DNA of 64,000 nt from Myxococcales bacterium (GTDB lineage Bacteria > Myxococcota_A > Polyangia > Nannocystales > Nannocystaceae), in assembly GCA_020633335.1 (NCBI GenBank), contig JACKDU010000002.1:1054001-1118000 (forward strand), given 5' to 3'. Shown piece after piece: positions 34,518 through 43,203 of this stretch (the stretch's first letter is position 1; every line of letters starts with the position of its first letter). Both the position numbers and the translations under genes were made by a program. The notes beneath the pieces were generated by a model. The model ran no database searches, was not told the DNA's origin, and worked only from the letters and a program-made list of their open reading frames with translations.

Positions 34518-35507
34518 CTAGCTCGCGCGACCCTGCTGCGCCTGCTGCTGCTGCTGGTACATCACGGTGCTGGCGATCTGCAGGCCGATCACCCGGTGGA
34601 TCCAGGGCAGCGCCTCGGGGGCCTCGCTCTCGCGGAGGGCGGCCGCCATCCCCGCGGCCATCCCCGCGGCCTCGTCGCTGCCGGCGAGCCAGAGGCCGAC
34701 CGACGAGTCCTCGAGGAGGTTGGCGATCGGCCCGCGGAGCGCCTTGCGGACCGCCTCGTCGCCGGCGATCCCGGCGAGGAGCACCGCCTGGCGCTCCTCC
34801 TCCGGGGTCTCCTGGGTGATCTCGGGGTGCTCCTCGGTGATCCGCTTGAGGAAGGGCTCGACCTCCATGAGCGGCGGCCACACGTTGGCGCCGACCGACC
34901 CGAGCACCCGATCGGCGCTCGCCGGCGCGCCGTCAAACGCGGCCGCGACCAGCCCCGCCGGCCGCGCGCCGGGGGCGTCGCCGAGGTGGATGAGCGCCTG
35001 GTTGACCTCGTCGGGGACCGGCACGCCGAGCTTCAGGGTGTTCTCGCGGGCCCAGCGGATCCGCGCCTTCGCGTACTCCACCGGCACCTGGCGGTTGGCC
35101 TGGCGGGCCCAGTCGCGGAGGACGCGGGCGCGCTGGCCGTCGGTCTGGACGTAGGCCTTGAAGCCGACGATCTGGTCGAAGGCGGTGAGGGTCGCCGCGA
35201 AGAGGAGGCCGTTGGTCTCCTCGCCCGGGATCGTGATGTAGATCCGGGTGAGCCCGGGGGTCGAGCCGACGTCGAGCATCGCCCCGGCCACCAGCTCGCC
35301 GCGGAGCGGCTCGCCCTCGCCCGGCCGCCAGCTCTTGCCCTCCGCCGGGATCTCGACGCCGCGGGTGCGGAGGACGTGGATCGCCTTGCGGACCGCCTTC
35401 CGCACCGCCTTGTCATCATGCTCGGCGAGGCCGACGAGGGCCGCGGCGTCTTGCTGCTGGACGAGCGAGGGGATCTGGCTGAGGACTTCCTGGGCGCTGG
35501 CTGCCAT
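34518..35507 (-). CDS. Unknown protein, last gene of the sulfatase operon
   Basis: 329-aa cytoplasmic protein of no recognised family. The N-terminus looks like a HEAT or vWA-associated helical segment (LVGLAEHDDKAVRKAVRKAIHVL). A beta-rich centre follows (LTRIYITIPGEETNGLLFAATLTAFDQIVGFKAYV), then a helical half ending in a Gln-rich tail (YQQQQQAQQ). The ATG at 35507 is chosen because codons upstream are Arg-rich noise and the sulfatase stop lies 14 nt before it. It probably shares the transcript of the three upstream genes and ends at the minus-strand terminator at 34462-34491. Its place after surface genes might suggest a quality-control or assembly role, but nothing in the sequence proves it. 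Confidence 0.7.
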   Translation of the reverse strand: MAASAQEVLSQIPSLVQQQDAAALVGLAEHDDKAVRKAVRKAIHVLRTRGVEIPAEGKSWRPGEGEPLRGELVAGAMLDVGSTPGLTRIYITIPGEETNGLLFAATLTAFDQIVGFKAYVQTDGQRARVLRDWARQANRQVPVEYAKARIRWARENTLKLGVPVPDEVNQALIHLGDAPGARPAGLVAAAFDGAPASADRVLGSVGANVWPPLMEVEPFLKRITEEHPEITQETPEEERQAVLLAGIAGDEAVRKALRGPIANLLEDSSVGLWLAGSDEAAGMAAGMAAALRESEAPEALPWIHRVIGLQIASTVMYQQQQQAQQGRAS

Positions 35508-35521
35508 GGGCGCGCCTTGTA

Positions 35522-37951
35522 CTACATTCCGTGGTCGAGCGCGAACGCCGGCCGCAGGTCCGCGCCGCTCCCCCAGCGGGCCCGCTTCCAGCGGCCCTCC
35601 TCGGCGATCTCCCAGGCGAGCGCCTGGCGGACGATCCGCAGGGCGATCCCGCCGCGGGCCAGGAGGTCCTCGCGCTCCCCCGGGTCGCGGGCGAGGTCGT
35701 AGAGGCGCTGGGCCTCGAGGCCGCGCCCCGAGCCGACGATCAGCTTGGCGTCGCCGACAATCGCGGCCCGCGAGCCGTCGCCCATGTAGGCGACCACCAG
35801 GCGCGGCGGCGGCTGCGGGTCGTCGATCACCCCGACCAGGCTCTCCCCCTGCCACTCGACCGGGAAGGGGAGCCCGAGGAGGTCGACCAGGGTCGGCGCG
35901 AGGTCGAGGAGGTCGACCGGCACCCGCACTCGCCCGGGCGCCAGGAGCTTGGGCGCGCGGATCGCCAGGGGCACCCGCAGGCTCTCCTCGTGGAGGCTGA
36001 AGCCGTGGCCGGCGCCGCCGTGCTCGAGGAACTCCTCGCCGTGGAGGCCGACCAGGACGACGATCGCGTCGTCGAGCCCCCCGTCGCGCTCGAGCGCCTC
36101 CAGGAGCTCGCCGAGCGCCCGATCGACGACCTGGAGCTCGCCGCGGTAGAGGCGGCGGACGTAGGCGAGCTCGGCCCGGGTCGGCGCCACCTTGCCGGCC
36201 CGCACCCGCCCGAGCCAGAGGTGGGTGAGGTGGGGCAGCGGCGCCTCGGCCGGGCGCGCCGCCTCGCCCTGGAGCTCGCGCGGCGGCTCGTAGGGCGCCT
36301 GCGGATCGGCGACGACGGCGTAGAGCATCCGCGGCCGGCTGCGGGCGGCGCTCGCCCGGAGGCCGGCGCTGACGACGATCGGCGCGTCGTTGCGCTGGCT
36401 CGGCCCGCGGGCGAGGCTCACGACCTCGTCGAAGCCCTGGGTGAGCCCGCGGGCGGCGCTGAAGTCGAGGTCCGCGGTCGCGGCGACGGTCGCGTAGCCG
36501 GCCCGATCGACGACCTCCGAGAGGAGGGTCTGGCTCTCGGCGACGAAGGTCCCGTTGATCGTCTTGTGGGCGGGCGGGACCACCGAGGTCAGCGACGACG
36601 CGAGCGTCGAGATCGCCCAGGGCGCGACCGCGTAGGCCCGATCGAAGACCAGCGACTCGCTGTAGAGGCGATCGATCGCCGGGTAGCTCGGCCCGCCGGG
36701 CGACCCCTCGAGGAGGTCGTCGGGGCGCGCCCCCTCGACCGCGAGGACGTAGAGGTCGCGCGGGACCCGGCTCCGGCGATCGACCGGGATCGCCCGCTGC
36801 GAGATGACGGCGAGCTCGTTGAGGGTCGCGCCGCCCTCCTCGCCGCGGCTCCGCACCCGCACCTCGAGGCGCAGCGGCATCCCCCCGTAGCCCGAGAGAT
36901 CGACCTCGTGGCGGCTCTGCGAGGCCCGCAGCGGCTCCTCGAGGAGGAGGGTCGGCGGCCGCCCGAGGCGGTGGTCCTCGTCGGTGCTGGCGAGCACCTC
37001 GAGCGCCCCACGGCCGCGCACGTCGAGGCGGAGGCGCGCCCGCCGGGGCGGCTGGACGTAGTAGACCAGCCCCGCGCCGGCCGCGAGCGCGAGCGTCGGC
37101 CGGGTCGGCTCGCGGGTCTCGACGGTGTAGGGGGTCGCGGCCGCGAGCGGCGGGCCGGCGGTGATCACCGCGTGGGCGCCGATCTCGATCGTCCGCACGG
37201 CCGCCGAGACCGCGCGCCCGCCCTCCTCGACCCGCCGGCGGAAGTGGAGGCGGAGGCGGTTGTCGCCGACCTTCGCGAGCTTCGCCGGCAGCGTGAAGGT
37301 GCGCCGCTCCCATCCTGTCCCAATGACCAGATTCGCCAGGACCTGCTCCTGCCAGAGGACGGTGACCGCCTGGTCGGGCGCGAGCGAGCGCAGGGTGATC
37401 GCCATCGCCAGGCCGGGCGCCTCGCCGCCGCTCCCCTCCCCCTCGGCCGGCGCCTCGCCGCCGGCCGCCGCGGCCGCGAGCGCGACGGCGAGCTCGCCGT
37501 CGATCGGCAGATCGAGGCTCGCCCCCTGCCCCTCGATGACCGCCGCGCGCGACCCGTCGACCACCTCGCCGAGGTGCCAGGGTGACGAGGGCGAGATCTC
37601 GAGGTACTTGCGGGCGTGCTCGAGGCCGAGATCGACGACCAGGCGGCCCTCACGGACCGATCCCGCGCTCGGCCGCTGGGCGAGGAGATCCTGCCAGACG
37701 TCGGCCGCCTCGATCCGGGAGACCGGTGCGAGCGGGGCGCTCGCGCGGGTCGGCGCCTCGGGGGCGAGCACCGGGGCGATCGCCGCCTCGTCGCCGCGCT
37801 CTCCGTCCGTGCACGCGGGGAGGAGCACGAGCGCAGCTGAAAGGACATGTCCAAAGAGACATGACCTTCGTCGCGCCCGGCCGTCGACGGCCGCGGCCGC
37901 CTCCGGGGGCCGAGCCGCGCGCCCCGGCCGACGCCTGCTCCGGGCCCTCAT
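35522..37951 (-). CDS. Sulfatase-fold lipoprotein, catalytic motif atypical
   Basis: 809-aa protein. A basic N-terminus, a hydrophobic stretch and the lipobox LPAC (near residue 48) predict a lipoprotein. Residues about 80-380 are beta-sandwich-like (IEISPSSPW-type strands, LDVRGRGALEVLASTDED). The C-terminal half has the alkaline-phosphatase/sulfatase superfamily layout: LYVLAVEGARPDDL, YAVAPWAISTLASSLTS, VVLVGLHGEEFLEHGGAGHGFSLHEESLRVPLAI and a C-terminal LYDLARDPGEREDL. The usual metal Asp in xxIDTLRADHL reads VEGARPDDL, and the CxPxR/SxPxR nucleophile site reads APWAIST. It may be a phosphoglycerol-transferase-like enzyme with changed residues or a non-catalytic relative. It starts within the previous stop (ATGA). 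Confidence 0.78.
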   Translation of the reverse strand: MRARSRRRPGRAARPPEAAAAVDGRARRRSCLFGHVLSAALVLLPACTDGERGDEAAIAPVLAPEAPTRASAPLAPVSRIEAADVWQDLLAQRPSAGSVREGRLVVDLGLEHARKYLEISPSSPWHLGEVVDGSRAAVIEGQGASLDLPIDGELAVALAAAAAGGEAPAEGEGSGGEAPGLAMAITLRSLAPDQAVTVLWQEQVLANLVIGTGWERRTFTLPAKLAKVGDNRLRLHFRRRVEEGGRAVSAAVRTIEIGAHAVITAGPPLAAATPYTVETREPTRPTLALAAGAGLVYYVQPPRRARLRLDVRGRGALEVLASTDEDHRLGRPPTLLLEEPLRASQSRHEVDLSGYGGMPLRLEVRVRSRGEEGGATLNELAVISQRAIPVDRRSRVPRDLYVLAVEGARPDDLLEGSPGGPSYPAIDRLYSESLVFDRAYAVAPWAISTLASSLTSVVPPAHKTINGTFVAESQTLLSEVVDRAGYATVAATADLDFSAARGLTQGFDEVVSLARGPSQRNDAPIVVSAGLRASAARSRPRMLYAVVADPQAPYEPPRELQGEAARPAEAPLPHLTHLWLGRVRAGKVAPTRAELAYVRRLYRGELQVVDRALGELLEALERDGGLDDAIVVLVGLHGEEFLEHGGAGHGFSLHEESLRVPLAIRAPKLLAPGRVRVPVDLLDLAPTLVDLLGLPFPVEWQGESLVGVIDDPQPPPRLVVAYMGDGSRAAIVGDAKLIVGSGRGLEAQRLYDLARDPGEREDLLARGGIALRIVRQALAWEIAEEGRWKRARWGSGADLRPAFALDHGM
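37316..37329. repeat. TGTCC-CAAT-GACCA family member
   Basis: In the sulfatase-fold gene, encoding VIGTG with codons ATT GGG ACA GGA. Nearly identical to 14106-14119 in an unrelated gene. Confidence 0.5.
37848..37861. repeat. TGTCC-AAAG-AGACA palindrome in a lipoprotein signal peptide
   Basis: Read on the coding strand it is TGTCTCTTTGGACATGTCC, encoding CLFGHV before the lipobox. It shares the CTTT/AAAG spacer with the copy in the LRR lipoprotein signal peptide (19434). Confidence 0.6.
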
Positions 37952-40758
37952 CCGCCGGCGACGGCCCCCGCGGCCGGGCCTCCCGCGGCCGGCGCTGACG
38001 TGCCACCTGCGCCCGCCTCCGCCTCGGCGCGCCCGCGCTCGCCGATCCCGAGGAGGAGCTCGATGAGCACATCCGGATCGCCGACGATCGCCTGGTTCGT
38101 GTCAGCTCCGGGCGCGAGCGCGGCCGGCTCGGCGAGGATCAGATCCTCGAGCGCGCGCCGCCCCGCGTCCTCGCCGGCGCGTCGCAGCGCCTCGAGGAGG
38201 AGGCCAAGCGCGGCCTGCCGCTCCTCGCGCTCGCCGCTGACGAGGACGGCGATCGCCTGCCGCCGGCCGGCGCCGTCGAGCGCCCCGCCGCCGAGGCGCG
38301 CGAGCCGAAGCGCGACCAGGTCGGAGGCCGCGAAGAAGCGCTCGATCGCCGACGGCGGGCCGCCGGCAGCGACCGCCGTCGCCAGCTCGTCCGGCGAGAG
38401 CGGATCGATCCGCCCGCCGCCGCCGCCGCGGAGCGACGCCTCGAGGCGGAGGCTCGCCGCCGGATGGAGGTAGGCGAGCTCGGGCTCTGGCCAGACCGCG
38501 GCCCGCACGGTGGCGATCGCCTCGGCGTCGCGCCAGCGCTCGTCCGCCAGCGCCCGCGCGAGCTCCTCCCGCGCCCACCAGCGCTCGGCGGCGGCGAAGC
38601 GATCGAGGTAGTCGGCGACCGCCCGGGTCAGGCTCTCGCGCCCGAGCTCGGAGCCGCGGGTCGCCCAGGCCGCGTTCGCGTCGGCGAGGGCGCGGACCAG
38701 CAGCGCCTCGTGGGCCCAGCGGGCGTCGGCGTCGCTCGGCGCGTGCATCAGGACGTTGCGGAGCGCCATGAGCTCGACCTCGCGAGCGCCGGCGAGGCGA
38801 CCCAGCCGAGCCGCGCGCCGCCAGATCTTCGCGGGCTCCGGGCTCGACCCCGCGGCCGCGTCGAGGAGCGCCCGGGCCCGCTCCTCCTCGTCGGCCGCGA
38901 GCGCGAGCTCGGCGCTCAGCGCGAGCTGATCGGCGGCGACCATCTGCGGCGCCTGCGAGAGGTTGTCGACGAGGATCCGGGCCGCCACCCGGTAGCCCCG
39001 ATCGATCATCACCGGCGCGAGGAGCTGACCGGCGCAGGCGAGCCCGAGGTCGGCCTCGATCGCCGCCCGGATCATCGGCTCGGTCCGCAGGTCGCCGCTC
39101 CGCAGGCTCCGCAGCGCGTCCGCGGTCGGCCCGACGGCGTCGCTGGCGAGGAGCTCGGCGATCCCCGGGCAGGCGCTCACCGACCCGCGGGCGGCGAAGC
39201 GCCGGCGGGTCGCGCTCTCGATGAGCCGCGCCTCGCGGGCGGCCACCCAGGCGTCGCCGACCACCCCGGCCACCACCGCGCGGTCCTCGGCCTCGCCGCA
39301 GCCGTCGGCGCAGACCGAGCGCTCGAGGAGGATCGCGGCCGACGCGGGGCCGTCGATCACCTCGATCCCGCCGACCGCGTCGGCGATCGCCATCGCCTGC
39401 CAGGGCCGACCGGCCGCGAGCGCGTCGTGGGCCTCGTCGCGGGCGAAGGCGTCGACGTCGACGAAGCCCTGGGCGCGGGCCTCCGCGAGGGCGTGGCGGC
39501 TGATCTCGAGGGCCTGGTCGGCCCGCCCCGCGTTCGCCCGGAGGCGGGCGACGACCAGGAGGAGGCGCCAGTTGCCCGGGCGCACCGCGACCCGCCCGGC
39601 CCAGTGGTTGGGAACCGGGACCGCCGACTGCGAGGGCTCGGCCGCGGCCTCGCCTGGCGGCCGATCGCCGCCCCGCAGCGCCGACACCAGGGCCATCTCG
39701 GCCCCCGGGAGATCGCCGATGAGCGCCAGCACGCGCCAGCCGAGGGCGCCCGCCTGGGGCCCGCGACGGTCGAGATCCTCGAGGGTGAGGGTGACCAGCG
39801 CGGCCTCCGACCCGGGCGCGTCCGCGGCCACTGGGAGGGCGTAGCCGGGCCCCAGGCGACCGAGGCGGAGGCGGACGTAGGCCTGCTCGGCGTCGCCGGT
39901 GAGCGCGCTGGTCGCCCGCTGGATCTCCTCGATCGAGAGCTCGCCGATCCACGCCCGGAGCTCGTCGTTGGCCACCAGGCTGACCCCGAGCTCGCCGTCG
40001 AGCTCGGCCGCCAGGAGGCGGACCACGTCCTCGGGGCTGACCTGCACCCGAAGCTCGCGGGCCGTCGCCCGCAGCGCCCGCGCGCCGCGGGCCCGGGCGG
40101 TCGCCAGCGCGACCTCGATCGCCCCCGCGCGCGCGCTCCGTCCGGCGACGCAGGAGCCGTCCTCGCAGCCCTGCAGCGCCCGGATCGCCCGCGCGTCGGC
40201 CTCGGCCTCGGCCCGCACCTTGGCCGCGAGATCGGCGTCGCGCTGGGCGAGGGTCGAGCCCGGGGCCGACGGACAGAGGAGGGCCACCCGTCGGAGATCC
40301 TGATCGGCGGCGAGGGCCTCGCCGCGATCGAAGAAGAGCGCCGCCCGCTGGCGGAGGAGCTCGCACACGTCGTCGCGCCCCGCGAGGATCGCCGCGTCGA
40401 GGCTCATCGCCCGGCCGTAGTGGACGGCCGCCATCCCGCGGGCGCCGATCGACGCCTCGAGATCCGCGAGCGCGACCATCGACGCGACCTCACCGGTGGT
40501 CCGGAAGTCGCGGAGGAGCACCGCCCGCGCCTCGTCGAGCCGCTCGAGGCCAGCGAGCGCCTCGGCGTAAGCGCGGGCGGCCCGGCGCTTCGGCGGGCGC
40601 CGACGCTTCGCGGCCTTGTCGACCGCCTCCTGGAGCTCGCCGCGCGCGACCATCCGCTCGAGCGATCGGTGGGCGCACCCCGAGCCGAGCTGGAGCCCGA
40701 GCGCGAGACCGAGGGCCACAAGCAGCCCGGAGCCCGCGCTCAACCGCCGCCGGCGCAC
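37948..40758 (-). CDS. Large TPR-like lipoprotein
   Basis: 936-aa predicted lipoprotein: signal LLVALGLALGLQLGSGC with lipobox GSGC. The mature chain is helical with degenerate TPR/HEAT-like pairs (GLERLDEARAVLLRDFRTTG, RADQALEISRHALAEARAQG, EEERARALLDAAAGSSPEP) and several Cys pairs (CEDGSC, CADGCG), consistent with an oxidising periplasm. It overlaps the upstream lipoprotein gene by 19 nt and the sulfatase-like gene by 4 nt, so the operon is translationally coupled. It likely acts as an envelope scaffold for its operon partners; this is inference from context. The C-terminus is a flexible Ala/Gly run. Confidence 0.78.
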   Translation of the reverse strand: MRRRRLSAGSGLLVALGLALGLQLGSGCAHRSLERMVARGELQEAVDKAAKRRRPPKRRAARAYAEALAGLERLDEARAVLLRDFRTTGEVASMVALADLEASIGARGMAAVHYGRAMSLDAAILAGRDDVCELLRQRAALFFDRGEALAADQDLRRVALLCPSAPGSTLAQRDADLAAKVRAEAEADARAIRALQGCEDGSCVAGRSARAGAIEVALATARARGARALRATARELRVQVSPEDVVRLLAAELDGELGVSLVANDELRAWIGELSIEEIQRATSALTGDAEQAYVRLRLGRLGPGYALPVAADAPGSEAALVTLTLEDLDRRGPQAGALGWRVLALIGDLPGAEMALVSALRGGDRPPGEAAAEPSQSAVPVPNHWAGRVAVRPGNWRLLLVVARLRANAGRADQALEISRHALAEARAQGFVDVDAFARDEAHDALAAGRPWQAMAIADAVGGIEVIDGPASAAILLERSVCADGCGEAEDRAVVAGVVGDAWVAAREARLIESATRRRFAARGSVSACPGIAELLASDAVGPTADALRSLRSGDLRTEPMIRAAIEADLGLACAGQLLAPVMIDRGYRVAARILVDNLSQAPQMVAADQLALSAELALAADEEERARALLDAAAGSSPEPAKIWRRAARLGRLAGAREVELMALRNVLMHAPSDADARWAHEALLVRALADANAAWATRGSELGRESLTRAVADYLDRFAAAERWWAREELARALADERWRDAEAIATVRAAVWPEPELAYLHPAASLRLEASLRGGGGGRIDPLSPDELATAVAAGGPPSAIERFFAASDLVALRLARLGGGALDGAGRRQAIAVLVSGEREERQAALGLLLEALRRAGEDAGRRALEDLILAEPAALAPGADTNQAIVGDPDVLIELLLGIGERGRAEAEAGAGGTSAPAAGGPAAGAVAGG

Positions 40759-41423
40759 CCGAGCACCCCTTCGCCGCCGACATCCTCGATCAGGCGATCA
40801 AGGAGCTTGCGATCACCGCGCACGAGCCGCTCACGCCCCATCACGGCGGTGCAGAGGTGGGGATAGCCGGGCTCGGGATCACCGAGGGCGATGTACGCCT
40901 CGGCGACGCGGAGGTGCCCCTCGACCCGATCGGGGTGGGCCTTGACCTCGCCCTCGAGGATCTCGAGGCCCTTCTCCGAGTCGCCGTGCTCGACCAGCCG
41001 CGGCGGCGCGAGGACGTAGAGCGTCCCGAGCATCCGCGTCGCCGCCCCCTCGCGGTAGTCGGCCTCGCGCTCGATGCAGGTGCGGGCCCAGGTCTCGGCC
41101 TCGCCGACCAGCTCGCCCGCCTGGAGGCCGCGCTTCTCGGCGACCCGCCCGGCGACCGCGGCCCGGGCGAAGGCGTAGTCGGGGCTGCCGTCGTCGGCGA
41201 TCGCCCGGATCTCCTCGAGGGCCGCGTCGCGATCGCCACGCGAGTCCTTGTCATCGGCGATGAGCGCCTCGAGGGCCTCGTAGATCGCGATCGGCGTCCG
41301 CGCCTCGGCGGTCTCACCACCGGTGGGCTTCACCGTCTCGGGCTCACCGCCGCCGGTCGTCGACGGCTTGCAAGCGAGGGCCGCAGCGCAGAGGAAGAGG
41401 GCGAGAGGGACGCCTGGACGCAC
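40740..41423 (-). CDS. TPR lipoprotein, TatT-like
   Basis: 227-aa lipoprotein, first gene of a four-gene operon. The GTG at 41423 begins a compact signal (VRPGVPLALFLCAAALAC) with lipobox ALAC; a longer ATG frame from 41465 would bury this signal. Mature TPR-like helices (PDRVEGHLRVAEAYIALGDPEPGY) follow a Cys-containing segment (WARTCIEREADYREGAATRMLGTLYVLAPP) that resembles TatT-type TRAP-associated lipoproteins, but the match is weak and no TRAP transporter genes are nearby. TATTCC 6 nt before the GTG suggests a leaderless transcript. Confidence 0.7.
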   Translation of the reverse strand: MRPGVPLALFLCAAALACKPSTTGGGEPETVKPTGGETAEARTPIAIYEALEALIADDKDSRGDRDAALEEIRAIADDGSPDYAFARAAVAGRVAEKRGLQAGELVGEAETWARTCIEREADYREGAATRMLGTLYVLAPPRLVEHGDSEKGLEILEGEVKAHPDRVEGHLRVAEAYIALGDPEPGYPHLCTAVMGRERLVRGDRKLLDRLIEDVGGEGVLGCAGGG

Positions 41424-41429
41424 GGCCAA

Positions 41430-41435
41430 GGAATA
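41430..41435 (-). promoter_or_regulatory. -10 candidate TATTCC, leaderless GTG
   Basis: Minus-strand TATTCC ends 6 nt before the GTG at 41423; there is no room for a Shine-Dalgarno site. The last base deviates from TANNNT and the -35 is poor, so this is tentative. Confidence 0.35.
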
Positions 41436-41534
41436 CCACGACCCACCGCTCGTCCCCACGGCCATCGACCCCCGAACACGCGTCGAGCCCCCATCCCGGC
41501 GGGAAGGGGGCTCGATCGAGCGGACCGTCGGCGC

Positions 41535-42371
41535 CTACTTGCCGTAGGCCGTGATCACCTCGCGGTAGTCGCTCTCCGAGGCCGCCTTGAGGCTGGCGAT
41601 GCCGACCTCCTTGCACGAGGCGGCGCCCTCGCCCGCGCAGATCTTCGAGAGGCTGCCGACGAAGGCCTTGCGCTCGTCCGCCGGCGCGGTCGGGAAGGCG
41701 ACCGCGACCATCGGCGGCAGGGTCTTCGACTTCCAGACCGACTTGACCGCGCCGCCGCCCTCGACACCGCTGAGCGCGGCGAGCTGCGCGTCGTCGATGA
41801 GCGCGCACTCGGCCTCGCCGTTGATCACCGACTTGAGCGTCTGGATCGGCCGGCGGGTGGAGACCAGGGTGAAGTCCGCGAGCTTGAAGGCGCCGCCAGC
41901 GACGACGTTGTCGACGAAGCGGGTGTCGCTGCCGTGATCGGTCGCCAGGCTCTTGCCCTTGCAGCCGTCGACGCCGCTCTGCTTGACGCTGACGACGTGG
42001 TACTCGCGGCCGCCGGCCTGGGCGACCTCGATCGAGCCGATCACCTCGAGCTGGTGGCGACCGCGGAGGCCGAGGAAGGCGCCGAGCGACATAAACCCGT
42101 AGTGCGGGAAGGACTCGTGCATGTACGACTCGGCCGCCGTCCGGGTGGTCACGTACTTGCCGCTGGCCGCCGCCCACTTGTTGATCCGGCCGACGTGGGC
42201 GACCAGCGAATCGACGTAGGGCTGGGCCTGGGCGGCCGTGCCGACCCCGTTCTCGCGGAGCACCAGGATGTTGACGCTCTCGCCGGCGTCGGCCGGGGAC
42301 GCGCCCGCGAGCGCGGTGGCGGCGAGGGTGGTTCCAAGGGCGAGGCGACGGACGAGGGAAGGTAGTGCCAC
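41535..42371 (-). CDS. Phosphonate-type periplasmic solute-binding protein
   Basis: 278-aa secreted protein of the PhnD/phosphate-phosphonate binding type (type 2 periplasmic binding fold). The signal peptide (LVRRLALGTTLAATALAGASPADA) starts at the GTG 42371, which has AGGAG (42382-42378) 6 nt upstream; open codons before it are noise. Family-like segments are VNILVLRENGVGTAAQAQPYVDSLVAHV, KSLATDHGSDTRFVDNVVAGG, GEAECALIDDAQLAAL and the closing region AFVGSLSKICAGEGAASCKEVGIASLKAA, with a likely disulfide between the two late Cys. No permease or ATPase genes accompany it, so it may be a stand-alone sensor or orphan receptor, a situation I believe is common in Myxococcota. Confidence 0.75.
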   Translation of the reverse strand: MALPSLVRRLALGTTLAATALAGASPADAGESVNILVLRENGVGTAAQAQPYVDSLVAHVGRINKWAAASGKYVTTRTAAESYMHESFPHYGFMSLGAFLGLRGRHQLEVIGSIEVAQAGGREYHVVSVKQSGVDGCKGKSLATDHGSDTRFVDNVVAGGAFKLADFTLVSTRRPIQTLKSVINGEAECALIDDAQLAALSGVEGGGAVKSVWKSKTLPPMVAVAFPTAPADERKAFVGSLSKICAGEGAASCKEVGIASLKAASESDYREVITAYGK

Positions 42372-42669
42372 GTGTGACTCCTGGCGCCCTTGGACGGGGC
42401 GCCGCCGGAAGTATGCAACGCGAGGCTGCGCCCCGGAATTTTCGCGTGTGGTCGAGATCACGCCCGCCGGCCGGCTCGTCGCCAATGGCTCGGGAGAGGC
42501 GAAATTCTCGGTCTTCTAGCGAACACTGGGGAGATCTCGCGCGCGCCCCCCGCGAGCGCGCGCGCGCGGGCACCGACGCGGTGCACTGTGGGCTCCGCGC
42601 GGGCCGGGCGGCCGCCCGTCGAGGCGCCAGCGCCGGACGAGGTCCACAAGCGCCGAGCCTGGCGACCCG
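42372..42669. other. Upstream region of the solute-binding gene
   Basis: About 300 nt between the solute-binding protein and the end of the ECF operon. It contains the AGGAG ribosome site, a comparatively A/T-rich patch (GAATTTTCGCG at 42436-42446; GAAATTCTCGG at 42499-42509) likely to be the promoter, and a CGCGCGCGCG run near 42560. No gene is recognisable. Confidence 0.4.
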
Positions 42670-43203
42670 CTAGCGAACCGGCGGCGTCGCCCGCCCCCGG
42701 GCGACGATCCCCGAGGCGACGACCACGGCCGCGAGCGTGAGGCCGCCGGCGATCAGCCACGAGCCCGCCCCCTCGCCGCCGAGCTCGTGGGCGATCAGCT
42801 CGTGGAAGCTCTCGGAGATGCTCGGAACACCATGTCCCTTCAGCCAGGGCAGAAAGACCATGGCCGCGACGCCGAGCGCCATCGCGTAGGCGAAGGCGAG
42901 GATCCACGAGCGATAGCGGGGCGCGAGCCCGGCTCCGGCGATCTCGACCGGCGACGCCGCCGCGATCACCCGCGCCGTGAAGAACGCGTCGGCCTGGCCG
43001 CGGACGCTGTCGTAGAGCTCGAGCTCCTCCTCGACGAAGCGGTGGACGACCGCGCGGAGGCGGGGATCGTCGCGCACGAGCGCCGCCCACTCGGCCCCGA
43101 GCCAGGTCTCGCCGTCGGGATCGCGGCGGAGCTGCGCCGGCCGGAGCTCGAGCGAATAGAGGTGCTCCTCGAGCGCCTCGATCGATCGCGGCTCAGGCGT
43201 CAT
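42670..43203 (-). CDS. Two-helix membrane protein next to ECF sigma, anti-sigma candidate
   Basis: 177-aa protein with an acidic soluble N-terminal domain (residues 1-95: RPAQLRRDPDGETW, VVHRFVEEELELYDSVRG) and two predicted transmembrane helices (WILAFAYAMALGVAAMVFLPWL and WLIAGGLTLAAVVVASGIV). Its start overlaps the sigma gene's end by 11 nt. Co-transcription with an ECF sigma factor and a cytoplasmic domain before the membrane anchor is the usual arrangement for an anti-sigma factor, but no zinc-binding HxxxCxxC motif is present, so this is by position. A TGTCC-CTTC-AGCCA repeat (42833-42846) encodes the loop LKGHGV. Confidence 0.6.
   Translation of the reverse strand: MTPEPRSIEALEEHLYSLELRPAQLRRDPDGETWLGAEWAALVRDDPRLRAVVHRFVEEELELYDSVRGQADAFFTARVIAAASPVEIAGAGLAPRYRSWILAFAYAMALGVAAMVFLPWLKGHGVPSISESFHELIAHELGGEGAGSWLIAGGLTLAAVVVASGIVARGRATPPVR

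Noticed and set aside
35522..37313. The N-terminal extension of the 329-aa gene back to 37313
   Set aside because: It runs through the sulfatase-like gene in another frame and is Arg/Pro/Gly noise; the ATG at 35507 fits the operon spacing.
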